The notes under the pieces were generated by a model. That model was not told the DNA's origin. It was given only the letters and a program-made list of their open reading frames with translations, and searched no databases. DNA of 43,556 bases from Sphingomonas bacterium (GTDB lineage: Bacteria; Pseudomonadota; Alphaproteobacteria; Sphingomonadales; Sphingomonadaceae), in assembly GCF_903644055.1 (NCBI RefSeq), contig NZ_CAHJXD010000178.1, positions 1 to 43,556 on the forward strand, written 5' to 3'. Positions 43,480 through 43,556 of this stretch are shown here, piece by piece (position 1 is the stretch's first letter; each line of letters starts with the position of its first letter). A program made the translations under genes and the position numbers.

Positions 43480-43556
43480 TGGTCGGGGAGAGAGGATTCG
43501 AACCTCCGGCCCCTGCCTCCCGAAGACAGTGCTCTACCAGGCTGAGCTACTCCCCG
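43480..43556 (-). tRNA. tRNA-Pro (anticodon CGG)
   Basis: On the minus strand the acceptor stem CGGGGAG pairs with CTCCCCG. The D arm is GCTC...GAGC. The anticodon stem CTGTC/GGCAG closes the loop TTCGGGA with anticodon CGG, and the T arm is GGAGG-TTCGAAT-CCTCT. The discriminator is A, and the 3' CCA is encoded (43482-43480). The molecule is 77 bases with CCA, and its 5' end is the last base of the window. It reads proline codon CCG, frequent in GC-rich genes. Confidence 0.97.

Overview
The window is GC-rich chromosomal DNA from an alphaproteobacterium, most likely a member of the Sphingomonadaceae (Sphingomonas or a close relative). The evidence is the compact gene packing with many ATGA start/stop overlaps, a tonB-exbB-exbD-exbD locus, an oxyR / ahpC-ahpD locus, the DUF1285-Nudix-CCA transferase operon, sdhC-sdhD-sdhA gene order, and two promoter-like sequences close to the alphaproteobacterial EcfG stress consensus. 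This placement is inferred from gene content, not from a database search. No phage, insertion sequence, CRISPR array or rRNA is visible, and no gap without a gene exceeds 300 bases.

Layout. 1-7.3 kb, minus strand: a DUF445 membrane protein, an RND efflux permease with its membrane fusion protein, PrmA and a short-chain reductase. 7.4-8.75 kb: a soluble chemoreceptor. 8.9-11.5 kb: sdhC, sdhD and sdhA with no sdhB behind them. 11.7-16.4 kb: a basic Ala/Lys-rich protein, an LplT-like transporter, a GNAT enzyme, pgsA, moaD-moaE, and oxyR. 16.4-19.4 kb: ahpC and ahpD, separated by a strong intrinsic terminator, and a Kef-type antiporter. 19.5-27.7 kb: parC, a PAS-GGDEF-EAL protein, the cca / CoA-pyrophosphatase / DUF1285 operon, a second GNAT enzyme, and a pterin pair (FolB-like aldolase and a PTR1/FolM-like reductase). 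27.7-33.8 kb: a long imperfect palindrome, a secreted protein of unknown function, the TonB energising complex, a heme-oxygenase-like diiron protein and a Spinster-type MFS transporter. 33.8-43.45 kb: a pentose-phosphate cluster on one strand, rpiA-tkt-tal-pgi-gnd-zwf, followed by two HAD-IIB phosphatase-like genes. A complete tRNA-Pro(CGG) closes the window on the minus strand.

How the genes work together. Zwf and Gnd form the oxidative pentose-phosphate branch, and RpiA, Tkt, Tal and Pgi recycle the pentose phosphates to hexose phosphate. The cluster could therefore run as a cycle, but 6-phosphogluconolactonase is absent here. OxyR (both redox cysteines present), AhpC and AhpD form a peroxide-defence unit. 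TonB, ExbB and two ExbD proteins power outer-membrane receptors.

The most interesting signals are: (1) two genes far apart, the basic protein at 11.7 kb and the diiron oxidase-like protein at 31.5 kb, share a GGAAC-N16-GGTT promoter-like element just upstream of their starts, which suggests a common stress regulon; (2) the diiron-type protein keeps every metal ligand of the HDO superfamily but has no assigned substrate; (3) tal and pgi, often fused, are separate genes in different frames five bases apart; (4) an 86-base imperfect palindrome holds the stop codons of both genes converging on it; (5) the GGDEF domain keeps its signature but has lost the metal-binding Asp.
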